NCBI GenBank assembly: GCA_956465555.1
Contig: OY101126.1
Span: forward strand, 1,282,501-1,346,500
Length of the DNA: 64,000 bases
From: Nitzschia sp. pyKryTriq1
Taxonomy: Eukaryota; Bacillariophyta; Bacillariophyceae; Bacillariales; Bacillariaceae
Reading direction: 5' to 3'
Positions 19,330 to 29,812 of the stretch are shown piece after piece. Both the position numbers and the translations under genes were made by a program. The notes under the pieces were generated by a model that did not search any database, was not told where the DNA came from, and saw only the letters and a program-made list of their open reading frames with translations. Positions within the stretch are counted from its first letter, which is position 1; every line of letters begins with the position of its first letter.

Positions 19330-20832
19330 TTAGGTATCTACTCCGTATTTGAATTCATTTTTATCACCGCGACTACGAATCCCATCCCACACCTTTTGAA
19401 GAAGGACACGGGGCTGTCCTCTGTTTCGTTGATTCGAGATATCAGTCTCCTTTGCCCCTCGCGATTTTGGCTTAGAGGCAATTGCAAACTCGAGTGATCC
19501 CTTATGCTTTCCGTCAAGAAGCACCCCGCGATCAATCTTGTTCGAAAGCCGCAGGGCATCACGACGCTTTTTGTTCTTCGCCCCGGGAACAACTCCAGCT
19601 TCATTGCGCCGGGCAGGTTTGACCGAGCGCTGACTGGGTAATACTTTTGCGCTGGAAGATTTAACTCCAGCCAACCGACTCTTTGAGTTTGACAGAAAAT
19701 CCATAATTTCCTTGGGATCCACCGATCCGCTTCTGCGCTGCTCCGATGTGCTGCGCTTCTCTCGTCGTTGCGTTCTTGACCTACTTCTTGCCCGCTCGCC
19801 TTCTTTCCTGGTGACAGGAGACGTTACCGACTTGCGCGAGGCCCTTGCATGTCGTGAACGACTCCTCCGCCGATGGCTTGTTCCAGTTCCTGTTCCTTCT
19901 CTGGTTGATCTGCGTCGAGGTGAGGACGACCTTGTTTTGCGGCTCTTCTTCTTGACTCTTTTCTTCGAATTATCTCCGCGGTCCGTCCTAGAAGAAGAGG
20001 AAGGATCACTGAATGAAAGTAGCGATGACGATCCTTCTTCTTCTGGTAATTTCTTTCTGCTTCGTCTTTCGTGTGATGTTCTTCTCTCGGATCTTCTTGA
20101 ATTAGTCTTTGATTCTTCCTGTTTCTTCGTAATCTTCCTCTTCTGTTTCTTATCCACCCCCCTCCTGGTATCCTTTTGTTTTTCAGTTTCAGGGTCGGTT
20201 TTCCTCGAGGATCTTTTTGTTTTGTCCGTTTCAACTTGTTCGTCATCGGGCGAGACTTTTATAAGTGAATCCTCCTCCTCGTTGATGATTCCCACTATTT
20301 GTTGTTGTACGCTGTATTCATCCTCGACCATGCGCAAAAAGCTGGTTTGAGTTGGTGGTGAGCTGACGAGGAGCTCCTGCTGCTGAAAACCACCAGTAGT
20401 GAAGTGTGGAGCCGTCCCTGGTGTGTCTATTGTGGTCGCGGGGTGTTTGGTCGCCGAGGGATGAGGATGCGTTGCAGCTATAACGACGGCCTTCCATTCG
20501 TCATCTGACATTGGTTGGTTGTATGGAAGATTCGACGGAAGCGCTTCTGCCTCTGGGACTACAATTATATTGAATGTAGCGGTGTCGTCGCCCAACGAGC
20601 TCATATCATCCTCCTCCACAAGAACTGAAGTAGGACAAAAGGACCTAGCCAATATTGGATCGTCATCACTGGCATCGATGGCGACTCTTTCCTTTGTTTT
20701 ACCGCCACTCGTCATGTGCATGCCCCTGGAATAGAGACGGACAGGAGGTCGACCTACCCCATCATCACCATCGTCGTCGCCGCCCTTCTCCCCAAAACGA
20801 CCTGGACTTTTTCTGTAGTTGATCGATGGCAT
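19330..20832 (-). CDS. Basic, disordered Arg/Ser-rich protein of unknown function
   Basis: The first ATG in the frame is at 20832, giving 500 aa to TAA at 19330. The N-terminal 190 residues are acidic with short hydrophobic patches (TATFNIIVVPEAEALPSNLP, MSDDEWKAVVIAA). Residues about 190-390 are a long Lys/Arg/Ser/Glu tract with many RS, RRS and KKR units and several likely nuclear localisation clusters. The C-terminus (KEIMDFLSNSKSRLAG, NKIDRGVLLDG, RVLLQKVWDGIRSRG) looks less disordered. No known domain is recognised. The RS/KR composition suggests a nuclear RNA- or chromatin-associated protein, by inference only. Confidence 0.65.
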   Translation of the reverse strand: MPSINYRKSPGRFGEKGGDDDGDDGVGRPPVRLYSRGMHMTSGGKTKERVAIDASDDDPILARSFCPTSVLVEEDDMSSLGDDTATFNIIVVPEAEALPSNLPYNQPMSDDEWKAVVIAATHPHPSATKHPATTIDTPGTAPHFTTGGFQQQELLVSSPPTQTSFLRMVEDEYSVQQQIVGIINEEEDSLIKVSPDDEQVETDKTKRSSRKTDPETEKQKDTRRGVDKKQKRKITKKQEESKTNSRRSERRTSHERRSRKKLPEEEGSSSLLSFSDPSSSSRTDRGDNSKKRVKKKSRKTRSSSPRRRSTREGTGTGTSHRRRSRSRHARASRKSVTSPVTRKEGERARSRSRTQRREKRSTSEQRRSGSVDPKEIMDFLSNSKSRLAGVKSSSAKVLPSQRSVKPARRNEAGVVPGAKNKKRRDALRLSNKIDRGVLLDGKHKGSLEFAIASKPKSRGAKETDISNQRNRGQPRVLLQKVWDGIRSRGDKNEFKYGVDT

Positions 20833-21423
20833 CTTGTAAGTATGGATCAAGAGACGCACTTAGATTCGTCGTGCGCATTGCCTTTTGGAGTAAAAGACAG
20901 TGGTCAATCGATCACAATGGAATGAATGGTGCTTGGTGTGTGTTGGGTTGCTTCTTGTTGGAGAAAAGATGCGATGGACCATCGATCATCATTAGTCATC
21001 GCGGCGAAATGCGAATTTTGGACATACTGGTGGGTCCGCACATGTGCCCCAAGGCTATATATTGAAGAGGATCGATAACTTATTACACATATGCCACATC
21101 AACTCAAGACTCAGCAAAGGCAGTGAAATACGTGTACCAGCGGTAGTACAAGTACCGTGCGTACAAGTCCAAGTACCGGCGGCAGTAAGTCGTCGGAAGC
21201 ACCAAGATTGCTTGGTGATGCGGATGACGTCGGAACTTATGCGCCATGTCGTCCGACATGGAAACCACTGACGACGACTCAAATGACTCCCTCCCTCCGA
21301 AGGTAATTATTCAAGCAAAAGATCCCAAGGCTTTGAACTGACAGATCCTGAATTGACATTTCTTTCTTTTCTAGTTACTCGGCTCTATCTGCTTGATGAT
21401 TGCTTATCTTTTCATTCATTCCT
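20833..21423. other. Intergenic region with GTAC cluster
   Basis: Spacer between two minus-strand genes. A GTAC/CAAGTACC cluster lies at about 21131-21180. No gene was seen. Confidence 0.55.
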
Positions 21424-23061
21424 TCATTCCATCGGCTCATCTCCTTCCCACATGGCACGAATCGATTGATACGTCCCCAAAGCACCAAACAAACATCCTC
21501 CCGACAGGACGACCACATCCAATCCATATTGCCACCATGGAAGTTCCTTGCCGCAGACTTTTAAATGAAACCAACAGGGAAAGACAAAACCAAGGAGTGT
21601 ACATATACTACTCCCCACCAAACTCAAAAAGGTACCAAAATTCGGCATGACAAAGGCGACCGTCGCCGATGCCACCACGATTCCCCCTCGTACCATGGCC
21701 CGGGCGCGGGCATCGGATTGCAATCGAGGATAATAATTGGGCTGTTCCATAATATTCCAAATCGGAAACATCATGATGGGATAGGTCAAATACAATCCCA
21801 AACATAGGGCCAATTTGACAAAAGTGGCCGACCAAGCCGATGTCAGGTTGAGAGTAATCGGTGCTTGCGTATTGTTGCCAAAGGCCCAATATCCCGCCAC
21901 ACCAAACAACACCATGAACGTTGAAATGATAGCCAATGTGACAGAAAGAACCATGGCAAATCGTTTGGGATGCTGGTATGAGGCTTTTAAACTCAAGACC
22001 AAGCCGACGCCTTCCATACTGTAAATAGTAATGGCAATGACATACAGTAAGCCGCCCCATCGAAAGGCATGAATTATATTATCATCCTCATCATTGCCAT
22101 TGCCATCAACAGCATCATCATTGTTGTTGTGAGGTGCTTCTTCTTGTTCTTCTTCGTAACTTTCATAGTCTTGAAAGAGGACGGCCGATAGGGCACAAAA
22201 ATTGGCAACATTGGCCAAGAGAGAAAAGGGCGACAGCGATTTCAAGTCTCGAAATTGGACCAATCCCATCAGGCCGGGGATACAACCCAGGCAGACCCAA
22301 ACGCGTGGAATCTTGGCAATACTAAAGATATTGGCCGCGATGAAGATAATGTAGGCCGTGGCAAATCCGGCTTGAGAAATGCCCAAACAGGCAATGACGA
22401 TGGATTCTCCGCGGGGTCCCAGAATGGCACGACCAATATCCGAGTAAGTGGCCAGAGAAGAAGAAGTCGAAGAAGAACCGGAGGGTGATCGTTTCATTAG
22501 CGCTTGCTGGACGGCCGGGAGTAATAACATAGCATAGACATTCAAGGCACTAATCACCAATAATGCCATCCCGCCCAACATCCATCCCGATTCCATAAAG
22601 GCATGGGGTTGTCCCAAGAGTCCAGCGCCGACGAACGAAATGATAATATTAATGACCATTTGAACCGTATTGGCACTTCCGGGAGGACCAGCTCCATGAT
22701 TGTCATTGTAATGATCACTGGAGGCACTGCTACTGCTGCTGTCGTGGTCGTTGTCCTTATCAATTTCTAGGGCTGCCAGTTTTCCTCCTCCTTTCTTTTT
22801 GGAAAGATGAGGGCCTGTTGTCACTCTTACCAGAGGCACCAAGTCTTCTTTGCTATCATGAGATAAATTTAGAAGAGTGGAATCGACATCATCATTTTCA
22901 TCATTGCTGTCATTCTTATTGTCATTGTCATCTCCATCAAGTGCATCCGGACGCCCCAAAGGATGGCTTGTTCCTCTCGAGGATTGGCGGCGCGGAGTCA
23001 AAGGACTTTTGGCCTTTTGAGTCGTCGAACTGCTCGTAGTACTTTCGGTGCCCTTGTTCAT
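21424..23061 (-). CDS. Amino-acid permease, AAAP/SLC38-like
   Basis: Single exon, ATG 23061, 545 aa. About 160 hydrophilic N-terminal residues (poly-Asp/Asn, Ser) precede roughly 11 transmembrane helices. The first helix has the family signature INIIISFVGAGLLGQPHAFMESGW, matching the AAAP (Aa_trans) helix-1 motif N...GaGiLglPyAf...GW that forms the substrate and sodium/proton site. A later helix ITIYSMEGVGLVLSLKASYQHP matches the family's helix 6-7 region (fEG...plen.m..P). An acidic loop rich in Asn/Asp separates the middle helices. Likely a plasma-membrane or vacuolar amino-acid/H+ symporter; substrate not predictable. Its 5' end faces the gene at 23471 across 409 bp. Confidence 0.85.
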   Translation of the reverse strand: MNKGTESTTSSSTTQKAKSPLTPRRQSSRGTSHPLGRPDALDGDDNDNKNDSNDENDDVDSTLLNLSHDSKEDLVPLVRVTTGPHLSKKKGGGKLAALEIDKDNDHDSSSSSASSDHYNDNHGAGPPGSANTVQMVINIIISFVGAGLLGQPHAFMESGWMLGGMALLVISALNVYAMLLLPAVQQALMKRSPSGSSSTSSSLATYSDIGRAILGPRGESIVIACLGISQAGFATAYIIFIAANIFSIAKIPRVWVCLGCIPGLMGLVQFRDLKSLSPFSLLANVANFCALSAVLFQDYESYEEEQEEAPHNNNDDAVDGNGNDEDDNIIHAFRWGGLLYVIAITIYSMEGVGLVLSLKASYQHPKRFAMVLSVTLAIISTFMVLFGVAGYWAFGNNTQAPITLNLTSAWSATFVKLALCLGLYLTYPIMMFPIWNIMEQPNYYPRLQSDARARAMVRGGIVVASATVAFVMPNFGTFLSLVGSSICTLLGFVFPCWFHLKVCGKELPWWQYGLDVVVLSGGCLFGALGTYQSIRAMWEGDEPME

Positions 23062-23470
23062 TGTTTACTTTTGTGACCTGATATATCTTTTGCAATGAAT
23101 TAATGATAACAACACAACATACCGGTACATCGGAGTAGGAGCAGGAATGATAATATCATAAATCAAAAATGAAAATGAAAATGGGAAAACGCAAGTTCAA
23201 AATATTGGTTCAAATGCGACGATGACTGACTGACGTCGTCCAGACGGAAACCGACTACTCCGACCATTTTTTTAAAGTGATCGAAGAAGTCAACGAATGA
23301 GGCAGCATGCATGCAGAGAGAGAGACCGGGTAGAGTTTTGAATAATATTCGCTTCTTTTCCGGCTTACCTGGTAGCGGTTTGCGGATCTCTATCGCAAAC
23401 CCTGCCTTTATGCTGCCTTTTGGACTTTTGAATCAATCGACCATGGCCATGCATTACAACTGCATGGTGC
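23062..23470. other. Divergent promoter region
   Basis: A 409-bp spacer that probably holds both promoters. Contains GAAAAT repeats near 23170-23185 and a short GA run. No gene was seen. Confidence 0.5.
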
Positions 23471-24913
23471 ATGGATATCGGTAGCACAATGAAGGAACGA
23501 AGTAATGATGATGAGAAACTAATTACAAGGAAAAGTGGTAGTGGTAGTGGTAGTGATGATGATGATGATGATGATGATGATGACGAAGTCGAAGACGAGA
23601 CGTTGACGACGACGACTCAAAGCGTTGATGATCACGTCAATGATGGCGCCGATTTGAGCGGAGAAGCCGCTGGTGTCGTCCGCGGTGTGTCCCGTTCCAT
23701 TGTCCGAGCTCCTTTGATTGGAAGGTTGCCCAGACCAGCAGCAACATCCATGCCCAAAGTACCCAAAATGCCCGTCAAAATGCCGAAACCAACATCCATT
23801 CGGGTACCGAAGTCCAGCATGCCCAAGCCAATAAGAGTACCGAAACCATCCTCGGCATCCACTCGTGGTATTCTACGACGAAAAGTACCCGCCCGACAGG
23901 TAGCCCGTGTCAGTGATCGAGTCTCGACGGGATGGGACTGGTACACTTCTGCCTTGGAAGTGGATGAAAGTGCTGCCAGTACCACAAAAACTCAGCAGTG
24001 GCTGCTGCGAGCTCGTTCCTTTTCCTGGAATCTCTTTAAAAATACATTGCTAGGAATGGCAGTGTTTGAAGGCTATGGTTATGTGGTGGGATCTTTGGCA
24101 CCGCCGCCGCCACCACCGCTTCCTCCAATTTTAAGCGCCAGCAGCAGTCATGATGAGAATGTACATGATGATGGTGTTGTACCGGTACCCACCACAATAA
24201 TACCCACAATGGATCCTCCACAAGAAGCCGAAGAATCCTCGTCGTCTTCTTCCGCCGCCTCTTCTTTGTTGCCATATTTACCATTTTGGGGCGAAGATGA
24301 TGATGATGAACTATCGACGTCCTCCACGAGTACGAGTAGTAGTACTCAACAGTCGTATTACCCACCAGATGAATACAGTCGGGCTTCATTGCCGGTTCAT
24401 TTTTTGGCAGGTACCACTGCAGGTGTGATTCACGGGTTGGCCTCTACCGTCATGGAACAACAACAACAACAAGGCAACAGCAATGGGCTACTATCATCGT
24501 CGTCTTCGATGGTTAGATATATGACTCTCAATACGATTCATCATGGAATGGCCCATGCCATGTTGTTTGGATCGTACGAAACTATCAAACGAGCTATTCT
24601 TGGCGTATGGACCACGACCGATCATGACAGTATTGGCACTCCTGCCCATACAAATAATAGTCGCACGTATCATCTTCTTACCTTTGGAGTGGCTGGAGGT
24701 CTGGCGGGACAAGGCCAACATCTGGTCAGTCATGTTCTGGAAGAAGCCTTTGGACTGTCCGAATTCTCTTCGACATACAGTCCAAAACTTGATCCATCGT
24801 CCGTGTGGCGAAGATTGACCCTTCCGCCACTTCGGCCGTTATTGTTGGCGTTTCCTCCATCGGCCATTGGGTTCATTGCCTTTGAATATGGCAAACAGTT
24901 TGGTACACCCTAG
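23471..24913 (+). CDS. Hypothetical protein, C-terminus weakly mitochondrial-carrier-like
   Basis: ATG 23471, 480 aa, single exon. N-terminus has a poly-Asp tract encoded by (GAT)n, then a Pro/Lys-rich region with repeated MPKxxKMPVKMPKP and IRVPKPSS units. A hydrophobic segment (FKNTLLGMAVFEGYGYVVGSL) lies at about 190-210. The last 170 residues contain small-residue helices spaced like a carrier: VHFLAGTTAGVIHGLASTV, FGVAGGLAGQGQHLVSHVLE and LRPLLLAFPPSAIGFIAFEY. The last resembles the final helix pair of mitochondrial carriers (LR.....P..ai.f..yE), but the PX[DE]XX[KR] signatures are missing. So a divergent membrane protein of carrier ancestry is possible but not proven. Confidence 0.6.
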   Translation: MDIGSTMKERSNDDEKLITRKSGSGSGSDDDDDDDDDDEVEDETLTTTTQSVDDHVNDGADLSGEAAGVVRGVSRSIVRAPLIGRLPRPAATSMPKVPKMPVKMPKPTSIRVPKSSMPKPIRVPKPSSASTRGILRRKVPARQVARVSDRVSTGWDWYTSALEVDESAASTTKTQQWLLRARSFSWNLFKNTLLGMAVFEGYGYVVGSLAPPPPPPLPPILSASSSHDENVHDDGVVPVPTTIIPTMDPPQEAEESSSSSSAASSLLPYLPFWGEDDDDELSTSSTSTSSSTQQSYYPPDEYSRASLPVHFLAGTTAGVIHGLASTVMEQQQQQGNSNGLLSSSSSMVRYMTLNTIHHGMAHAMLFGSYETIKRAILGVWTTTDHDSIGTPAHTNNSRTYHLLTFGVAGGLAGQGQHLVSHVLEEAFGLSEFSSTYSPKLDPSSVWRRLTLPPLRPLLLAFPPSAIGFIAFEYGKQFGTP

Positions 24914-25002
24914 TACAGTAATAAGGAAAGTATTTCCGGTACTAGACTAGTCCTAGATATCGTTTGAAGCAATACTACAGTAAAACCGTATGGTATACTG
25001 CT

Positions 25003-26288
25003 CTACAATGTAGTTGGTGGTAGTAGCCCATTGTTGGACAAGGCTTGACGTGTATAGAAACAAGTCGGATGCGAGCTTTGTATCGTCATCATGCTGGTGG
25101 TCGTCCCATTATTATTCCTTCTGCTGCTGCCAACACCACCACTGGGTCGATCCAAGACCATGTCATAGTTTTTGTGCAATGATTCTTCTTGTTCCTCTTC
25201 TTGCTCTTCTTTTGGCAGTAATAATCGTTGACACAATTTGGTCACATCCTCGGGTTCATCAATATCGTGCATCAGAGTCCCCACACGGACCGAGGATAGT
25301 ACTCCTAGCTGATCCGTCAAGGCTTTGATTTGAGATACGGCAGTCAAGGGATGAGACCAATGAACGCCTTGAAAGGTTTCGTGGGCATCCGCACTGGCGG
25401 GAACACTGAGCATTCCATACCCACCATCATCGGCAGGACACAAGAGTGCCTCCGTGCTACTACAAACACAACAAGAAGTGCTCACAGCATCACGATCATC
25501 ATCACTGGATGCTGTTGCGGATGGGATAATACCGAGTCCCGTCACAATATCGTCCAATGGCAACACTGGAGAATCCATTCCCAAAAAGACGACCGATCCA
25601 TTGCCAGCACGAAGTTTTCTTGTTCTTTGTTTGTGGATGCCGAGGATGATTCGTATTTGTTCCCGAGCCTGTTCCAAGGCATGTTCTAACAAATCCCCCA
25701 AATCGGACGATTGAAGATCCACTTTGGATTGCATTGGCAATAATAACCAAGTTGCTGGTGTCGTCGATGTATCATCATCGTCATCAGACGCTAATATTCT
25801 CCAAGCAATTTTCAGTTCGTTCAAAATGTGGGTCATTCCTTGTAATCCTTCTGCGTTTCCAGGAGCGTACAATAATATTTTGAGGACTGAATCCAAGGCG
25901 CTCTGTATGACAAACGATGTGCGGTGGTTGGTCATGGAGCAAGGCGGGCAGGCAGGCAGGCAGGCAGAGAAGGAAGTGAGGTCTTGGCTTGGCTTGGCTT
26001 GGCTTGGCTTCACTTCACTTCACCACTGGCCAACGTATGTCGTCTTACATAAAATATGTACACACTACACTACGTACGTATTTCATCACTTACACAATGA
26101 GTCAAAGTCATGAGGACATCGGACAGCATGGCTTTGGCAAGTGTGGCGGCACCTTCCTCGCCCAAGAGAGGAATGAGTCTCGTTTTGGATTTTCCGCTGA
26201 TGGGGCATTTGGAGACGACCACAATGGCGCTACCTGATGAACCTCTGCCATCATCATCGTCATCACCAGCATCGTCATTGTATGTCAT
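25003..26288 (-). CDS. DUF2064 / TIGR04282-type nucleotidyltransferase-like protein
   Basis: Two exons, 26288-26094 and 25902-25003, with an intron of 191 nt (GTAAGT...ATACAG), predict 364 aa. Exon 1 carries the N-terminal motif IVVVSKCPISGKSKTRLIP of the family (usually KxPxxGxxKTRL), a GT-A-type nucleotide-binding start. Exon 2 has VFLGMDSPVLPL (family GxDsPxLp) and LLCPADDGGYGML (PaxDGGYxL), with inserted Ser/Asp/Cys loops. The family includes putative transferases often beside sulfur- or selenium-related enzymes in bacteria; its reaction here is not established. The intron contains (GGCTT)n and GGCAG repeats. No signal peptide is seen, so probably cytosolic. Confidence 0.8.
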
Positions 26289-26649
26289 TGTCGAATGGAT
26301 GTTCGATGGGTGGTGAATACAATACTCTTCATGATCTAATAGTCTACTTCGTATTGCTTGAGATGAAACTGAATGTACACAACAACATCAATACCGCGTA
26401 TGTACTACCGGTACGAATAATACGTCGCTTATTGTCGCATTTTTTCTGGACACCTCATCCACTGCTTGCCCCCGAGCACATTGTTGAAGCGCGTGGTATT
26501 ATCAAACTAAAAAAGAAAGCACCAATGCAGCTCAGGGGTCGTGGAACTTCCTGGCGACAGGCAGGCGATTTTAAACTGGTATCGGAGTAGTCGAATATAT
26601 AAAGTGCAGTACTACGTAGCTACCGGTACCGCGGTAATAGTACTACTAG

Positions 26650-27091
26650 CTAGTAGTGTACTACTACTACTACTATGGCAACAAGCAATAAGAACTTCGG
26701 CTGCTGGGAAGTTACTTTGCCTTTGTTGTGGTTGGACCAAGCAAAGATAGAATACCTGCGAGGACTCCGACTAGCTCCTTTCTGGAATGGGAATCCTCCT
26801 TGTTGATGAGCAAGAAGTTCATGATAATATGCCTCATCGTCAATCGTCAGCAACTCGTCGTCGTCGTCGTGGCGGGAAACCCTCGGAAGCTCCATCCACT
26901 CGTGCTTCCGTCTTGCAGGACTCAAGCATACTGATCCAAGACTCCTCCTCTACTATCCGGTGATCGACATTGCGTTCCGAGTGCCGAGTATCCAAGTTGA
27001 GACGATGACCTGTCGACATATCCGATTCAAGAATTCGTTTGGCATTCTGTTCCGTCCACAGGGCGATCTTCGACAGGAGAGTAGTAGTAGC
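26650..27091 (-). pseudogene. Possible disrupted or spliced small gene, unknown function
   Basis: On the minus strand two overlapping frames look protein-like. One (27091-26840) reads LLSKIALWTEQNAKRILES and VDHRIVEEESWISMLES. The other (26925-26650) reads DDDDELLTIDDEAYYHELLA and ends in a hydrophobic tail (FLLLVAIVVVVV). They change over at a (CGA)n run near 26865, as expected for a one-base frameshift, although a missed intron is also possible. No family is recognised and no start codon is convincing. Confidence 0.3.
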
Positions 27092-27291
27092 CTACTAGAG
27101 TAGGTAGGAACTTCCATCCGCTTTCATTCGATCCATTATATTGGTACTCTTTCCTTAGTCTATTACAGTAGTTGGAGTGGTGATAGCAGTAGCATAGTTG
27201 AGCAGGAAAATCACAAATAAAGAACGTTACTATGTTAAAGAAGAGTATACGGGTATCACAAATAAATATATATCTTGCAGCAGGGAATCGA

Positions 27292-29064
27292 TTAGATGTC
27301 GATTGCGGTAGTATTGGTATCATCCACCATTGGCTCATCCGCGATGCCATCGGTAGAGTTAAAATCGGGGTTTATCTTTTGGGTGGTATCGACGGTATCC
27401 GTGGTATTGTTGTCGCCAGTATCTTCTCCGACATCAATAGTGGTATCGGTGGTATTGTCTGTCTTTTCGTCACCGAAAACAGTTGGTGCTCGGCTTTCGT
27501 CAAATACAGTTGGAGCTAGGCTTTCGTCGAATACAGTTGGAGCTTGGGTTCCGTTGAATACAGTTGGAGCTCCGGTTGGTGGTGGAGTTTGTGCGTCCAC
27601 AACATTTCCATCGCCACCCGAACTTGTGCCTGGGTCGACGGTCGGAATCAACACTGTATCAATCACATGGATGATTCCATTCGCGGCCAAAATGTCTACG
27701 TCAATTATCTCAGAGACACCGTTGAGAGTCGTACCATCAACAGTAATAATGGATCCCTGTAGAGTGGTGACTTCGGTGAGTTTGACCAATTCCGCGGAAG
27801 GTGTGATTCCTTCCAAAACATGGTAGGTCAAAACAGCCGTGAGGGATTCCTTATCGGCGGTCAGTTCCTCAACGGTAAGCCCCAAAGCCGCAAAGGCATC
27901 ATCCGTAGGAGCGAATAGCGTAAATGGACCCGAAGTAGGATCATTAAACAAGTCAAAAAGATCGGCGGCCGCCAAAAGTTCTAGTAGCGTAGTGAACATG
28001 CCAGCATCCGCCGCTACGAGAGCAATTGGGTCGATGGGAGGAAGCAGAACTACAATCAAGGAGAGCGGCAAGCAAACAAAGTGTAAGGAAAAGGCATAAT
28101 AAGGATATCTGCATCATTTCCCCTTCGGTGCAAACAACTTACTGGCATCGATAATGTGGATAACACCGTTTGAAGCCATGATATCAGCAATCACAACATT
28201 GGCATCCCCATTAAGAATCACACTTGCACCTGCCAACATTCTGGTATCACTCAGCATCCTTCTATTTGCGACATCCACAACAATGAGGTCTCCGCTGAGG
28301 GCAACGATCACACCATCGGTCAAATCGGAAGTCGTAAGCTCACCAGCTACCACATGGTAGGTGAGGATTTCTGTGAGATCGTCATCCGAAATAGAATTAG
28401 GATCATACTCAGCGAAGAAATCATCAAAGGCGGAATTCAAAGGAGCGAAAACCGTAAACGGTCCATCTCCCGAAAGAGTATCGAACACCAATCTTTGTTC
28501 TTCACTTGTAATCAACGTGACCAACATGGATAGGTCCAATGTCCCCGAGGCGATCTCAATGATTGTCTCGCTTGGCTCAGAGTCGAAGGGCGGCGGTCTT
28601 CTTCGGTATTTCTTGCTGCCTTTTTTGTAGTAGTACTTTTCGGGCGTGCACCCATCTCTATAGCCAAACTTCTTGCTCGCCTTCTTGCTGCCTTTCTTGC
28701 TACCCTTGCTAGACTTGGTATAGTAGTAATAGTAGTACTGGTCAGCAGTGCATGGCGGCGGACGAAGGTCGTAGATAGGAAACGATGGGAGAGGGTCCAT
28801 CGACATTGACATAACAGGAGGTTCCTCGACAGGCGGTGGTGGTGGGCGAGGATTCGACGGCCTAGGTCTGCTGCCGCCTTTACCGCCGCCTTTACCGCCG
28901 CTCGATTTGCTCGATTTGCTCTTTTTGCTCTTCTTCAGAGCTCGGGTTCGAAGATACAGTTCATGTTCTTCTCGCTCATCAAATTCATCTACGGAAGAAT
29001 TTGCTGCCACTACCGCCAAAAGCAGGCATGCAAGGAAGAAAAAGCTTGTACCAAATACCTTCAT
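27292..29064 (-). CDS. Secreted FAS1 (fasciclin) protein, second copy
   Basis: Two exons, 29064-28143 and 28049-27292, joined by a 93-nt intron (GTAAGT...TTGTAG); the join completes VIHIIDAILLPPIDP, giving 559 aa. Order: signal peptide 1-21 (SFFFLACLLLAVVAANS); Lys/Ser/Gly region (KKSKKSKSSKSSGGKGGG) at about 43-65; Pro-rich stretch; Tyr/Lys/Ser units (YYYYYYTKSSKGSKKGSKK); FAS1 domain 1 at about 165-312; FAS1 domain 2 at about 318-445; and a Thr/Asp/Asn tail with four APTVF-type repeats encoded by roughly 30-bp DNA repeats at 27475-27565. Shares architecture with the FAS1 gene at 7087-9836 but has a much shorter Lys-rich region. A cell-wall or adhesive role is inferred. The region had looked like two genes; the shared splice phase makes it one. 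Confidence 0.88.
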
Positions 29065-29812
29065 TGTGGCTTTTATGAGAACGGGGAGAGCCTTTTGTGT
29101 CAGTCAATGGGGAAAAATCGAACGACGAAGAGGAGAGTCTTTTGGTCAAAGAATTTTGCTGGTGTTTGGTTCCGGCTGCTCGTCATCACAACAACATACT
29201 GACATTCGCTTCTTTACCTTCTCGAATACGAGAAACTTGGCGGACAAAGCTGGAATTATCCATCGGCATCACATCGGCATCCAAGAGAAGGCAATCGGAA
29301 ATTTAGCTAGTGCCCTGGAGTGCCCTGGGTCCTCAAACTCCCTAATATCGATTCTACTTCCTAAAATGCTATAGTACGGAGGATCGGGAGGTAAGTCCCA
29401 CTTCTATGTGAAGTCGTGTGGAAATTTCACAAGAGAAGCTCAGAGATTATTGCCCCTGCTACTCCGACCTCCCACCCTCTTTTGGGGAACGTTACTGTGA
29501 CGTGGACACTCTTACCAGTGTCACAAAACTTCTAAATAATTTGGCGCCTCGGTCACGCTCACATAATACTTCGAAAGTCATTTTCAATTTGGCGCCAGCA
29601 GTGTCACGCTCGGCATGGGCCTCCTGATGTTTTTTCGGTCATTTTAATTCGCGATTGGCTTCCATCGTTCTACTCGTAGTACTAAATACTAGTACAGCTT
29701 GGATCATCGGAAACGAAAGAGTCCTTGCACCGGCCGGCCCAGATCACATTTTGATGCTTATCATCCTTATCACCGTTAGTCTACTAGTCTCTAGTTCCGT
29801 GGCCGACTTTCG
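29065..29812. other. Intergenic region
   Basis: A 748-bp divergent spacer between the FAS1 gene and the small membrane protein. A short direct repeat (GGCGCC...GTCACGCTC) occurs near 29543-29610. No coding frame is convincing. Confidence 0.5.

Noticed and set aside
26237-26590. 117-codon plus-strand frame
   Set aside because: It overlaps exon 1 of the DUF2064 gene on the other strand and has no recognisable domain.
27292-29064. Two separate fasciclin genes (27292-28071 and 28114-29064)
   Set aside because: A GTAAGT donor and TTGTAG acceptor in matching phase rebuild the conserved FAS1 end (HIIDAILLPP), so one gene is the better model.
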